Below, in pieces: positions 12,188-12,864 of a stretch of DNA of 12,864 nucleotides (within the stretch, counting starts at the first letter, position 1; the number at the start of each line of letters is the position of its first letter). Under the pieces are notes generated by a model. It was given only the letters and a program-made list of their open reading frames with translations, had not been told where the DNA came from and did no database searches. A program made the translations under genes and the position numbers. The DNA lies in NCBI GenBank assembly GCA_015522345.1, contig WAML01000098.1, positions 1-12,864 on the forward strand, given 5' to 3'. The DNA is from Desulfurococcales archaeon (lineage in GTDB: Archaea; Thermoproteota; Thermoprotei_A; Sulfolobales; Desulfurococcaceae).

Positions 12188-12864
12188 TTAAGGAATTAGC
12201 CTTGTCCTATCTCTTACAAATATTGTAGCTAGTCTAACGTTGTTTAGTCCCAGCATACTCATCATCAGTCTTTCTACACCCAAGCCAAAACCTCCATGGG
12301 GAGGCATACCGTATTTGAACGCTTCTAAATAGAACTTAAAGTTTTCTGGGCTCAAGCCTTTTTCTTTAAGTGCTTCTATTAATTTACTATACCGGTGTTC
12401 TCTTTGTCCTCCACTACTTATCTCTAGTCCACGGTAGTCTAGGTCAAATTTACGAGTGTAGACCCCATCTTCCTCTCTCATGTAGTAAAAGCCTGTGGAT
12501 TTCCATGGGAATTTTGTTATAAAGTATATATCGTACCCTTTTTCCTTCATGATTTCTCCTAATTTTCTCTCAGCTGCTTCAGTAAGATCCTCTCCCTCAG
12601 GGATCTCTATTCCCTCTGATGCAAGGATATCAATTACTTCTCTGTAAGTTAGTCTCTTAAAGGGTGTTGTAACAGGTTTTACATTTATATTAAGTAATTC
12701 CAATTCCTCCTTTGCTTCAATTCGAACTGTATCGATAATATATTTCACTAGCTCTTCTAACGTGTTCATAACATCCTCTTCACTTTCTATGAATCCCTGT
12801 TCAGCGTCTATGCCCCAAGATTCATTAAGGTGTCTTGTAGTATTGAATTTCTCTGCTCTAAAAT
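12188..12864 (-). CDS. aspS: Aspartyl-tRNA synthetase, C-terminal part (5' end outside window)
   Basis: Class IIb synthetase that charges tRNA-Asp; many archaeal forms also charge tRNA-Asn. The frame is open to the window edge, so the Met at 12769 is internal. Reading upstream of it gives FRAEKFNTTRHLNESWGIDAEQGFI, which is class II motif 2. Downstream are KFPWKSTGFYYMREEDGVYTRKFDL, the block GLEISSGGQREHR, and motif 3 MPPHGGFGLGVERLMMSMLG with its catalytic Arg, ending in IFVRDRTRLIP. The HLNESWGIDAE and PPHGGFGLG forms indicate archaeal/eukaryal-type AspRS rather than AsnRS. The N-terminal OB-fold anticodon domain and motif 1 lie beyond base 12864. Whether it discriminates against tRNA-Asn cannot be told from this part. 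Confidence 0.93.
   Translation of the reverse strand, partial: FRAEKFNTTRHLNESWGIDAEQGFIESEEDVMNTLEELVKYIIDTVRIEAKEELELLNINVKPVTTPFKRLTYREVIDILASEGIEIPEGEDLTEAAERKLGEIMKEKGYDIYFITKFPWKSTGFYYMREEDGVYTRKFDLDYRGLEISSGGQREHRYSKLIEALKEKGLSPENFKFYLEAFKYGMPPHGGFGLGVERLMMSMLGLNNVRLATIFVRDRTRLIP

Noticed and set aside
12188..12769. A complete short synthetase-like gene starting at the Met at 12769
   Set aside because: The frame continues to the window edge and encodes class II motif 2 upstream, so this Met is internal to aspS.

Overview
The window is AT-rich (roughly one-third G+C) and reads as a hyperthermophilic crenarchaeon, most likely of the Desulfurococcales/Staphylothermus type; the genus is a guess. 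The gene content is archaeal: the large subunit of eukaryote-type DNA primase (PriL), an archaeal NMD3 homologue, an archaeal riboflavin-pathway reductase, an Lrp-type regulator, an archaeal Hsp20 and an archaeal-type AspRS. AGA/AGG and ATA codons are heavily used, GTG and TTG starts are common, TATA-like boxes sit upstream of operons, and many genes are preceded by a GGTG(A)-type Shine-Dalgarno. No insertion sequence, CRISPR, tRNA, rRNA or clear sign of recent transfer was seen.

Layout. (1) Minus-strand block 1-3689. A small heat-shock protein and a metallophosphoesterase are followed by an apparent operon: uridine phosphorylase, a PfkB-family kinase (4-bp overlap) and ArgRS (24-bp gap, cut by the window edge). 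The phosphorylase-kinase pair suggests nucleoside breakdown through ribose 1-phosphate. (2) Plus-strand block 3846-10118. A riboflavin-pathway reductase stands behind a divergent promoter region crowded with one repeated hexamer. Next is a tightly overlapping three-gene set (membrane-anchored winged-helix protein, unknown protein, HTH-zinc-ribbon protein). A G+C-rich intergenic stretch, 6122-6293, looks like a structured non-coding RNA with its own TATA box. After it come PriL, a small unknown protein overlapping a PAP2-like membrane protein, NMD3, and an Lrp/AsnC regulator with an unusual cysteine tail. (3) Minus-strand block 10160-12864. AspRS (5' end outside the window) and adenylate kinase are followed by a two-gene unit (a DUF2797-like metal-site protein and a 95-aa helical protein). 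A perfect 20-bp palindrome precedes that unit.

Most genes are housekeeping: translation (ArgRS, AspRS, NMD3), replication priming (PriL), nucleotide metabolism (Adk, uridine phosphorylase, kinase), a cofactor (riboflavin/F420 branch) and protein quality control (Hsp20). The less explained parts are the structured RNA before priL, the two-regulator operon at 4767-6001, the palindrome-controlled DUF2797 unit, the hexamer cluster between hsp20 and the reductase, and the cysteine-tailed Lrp protein with inverted repeats around its promoter.
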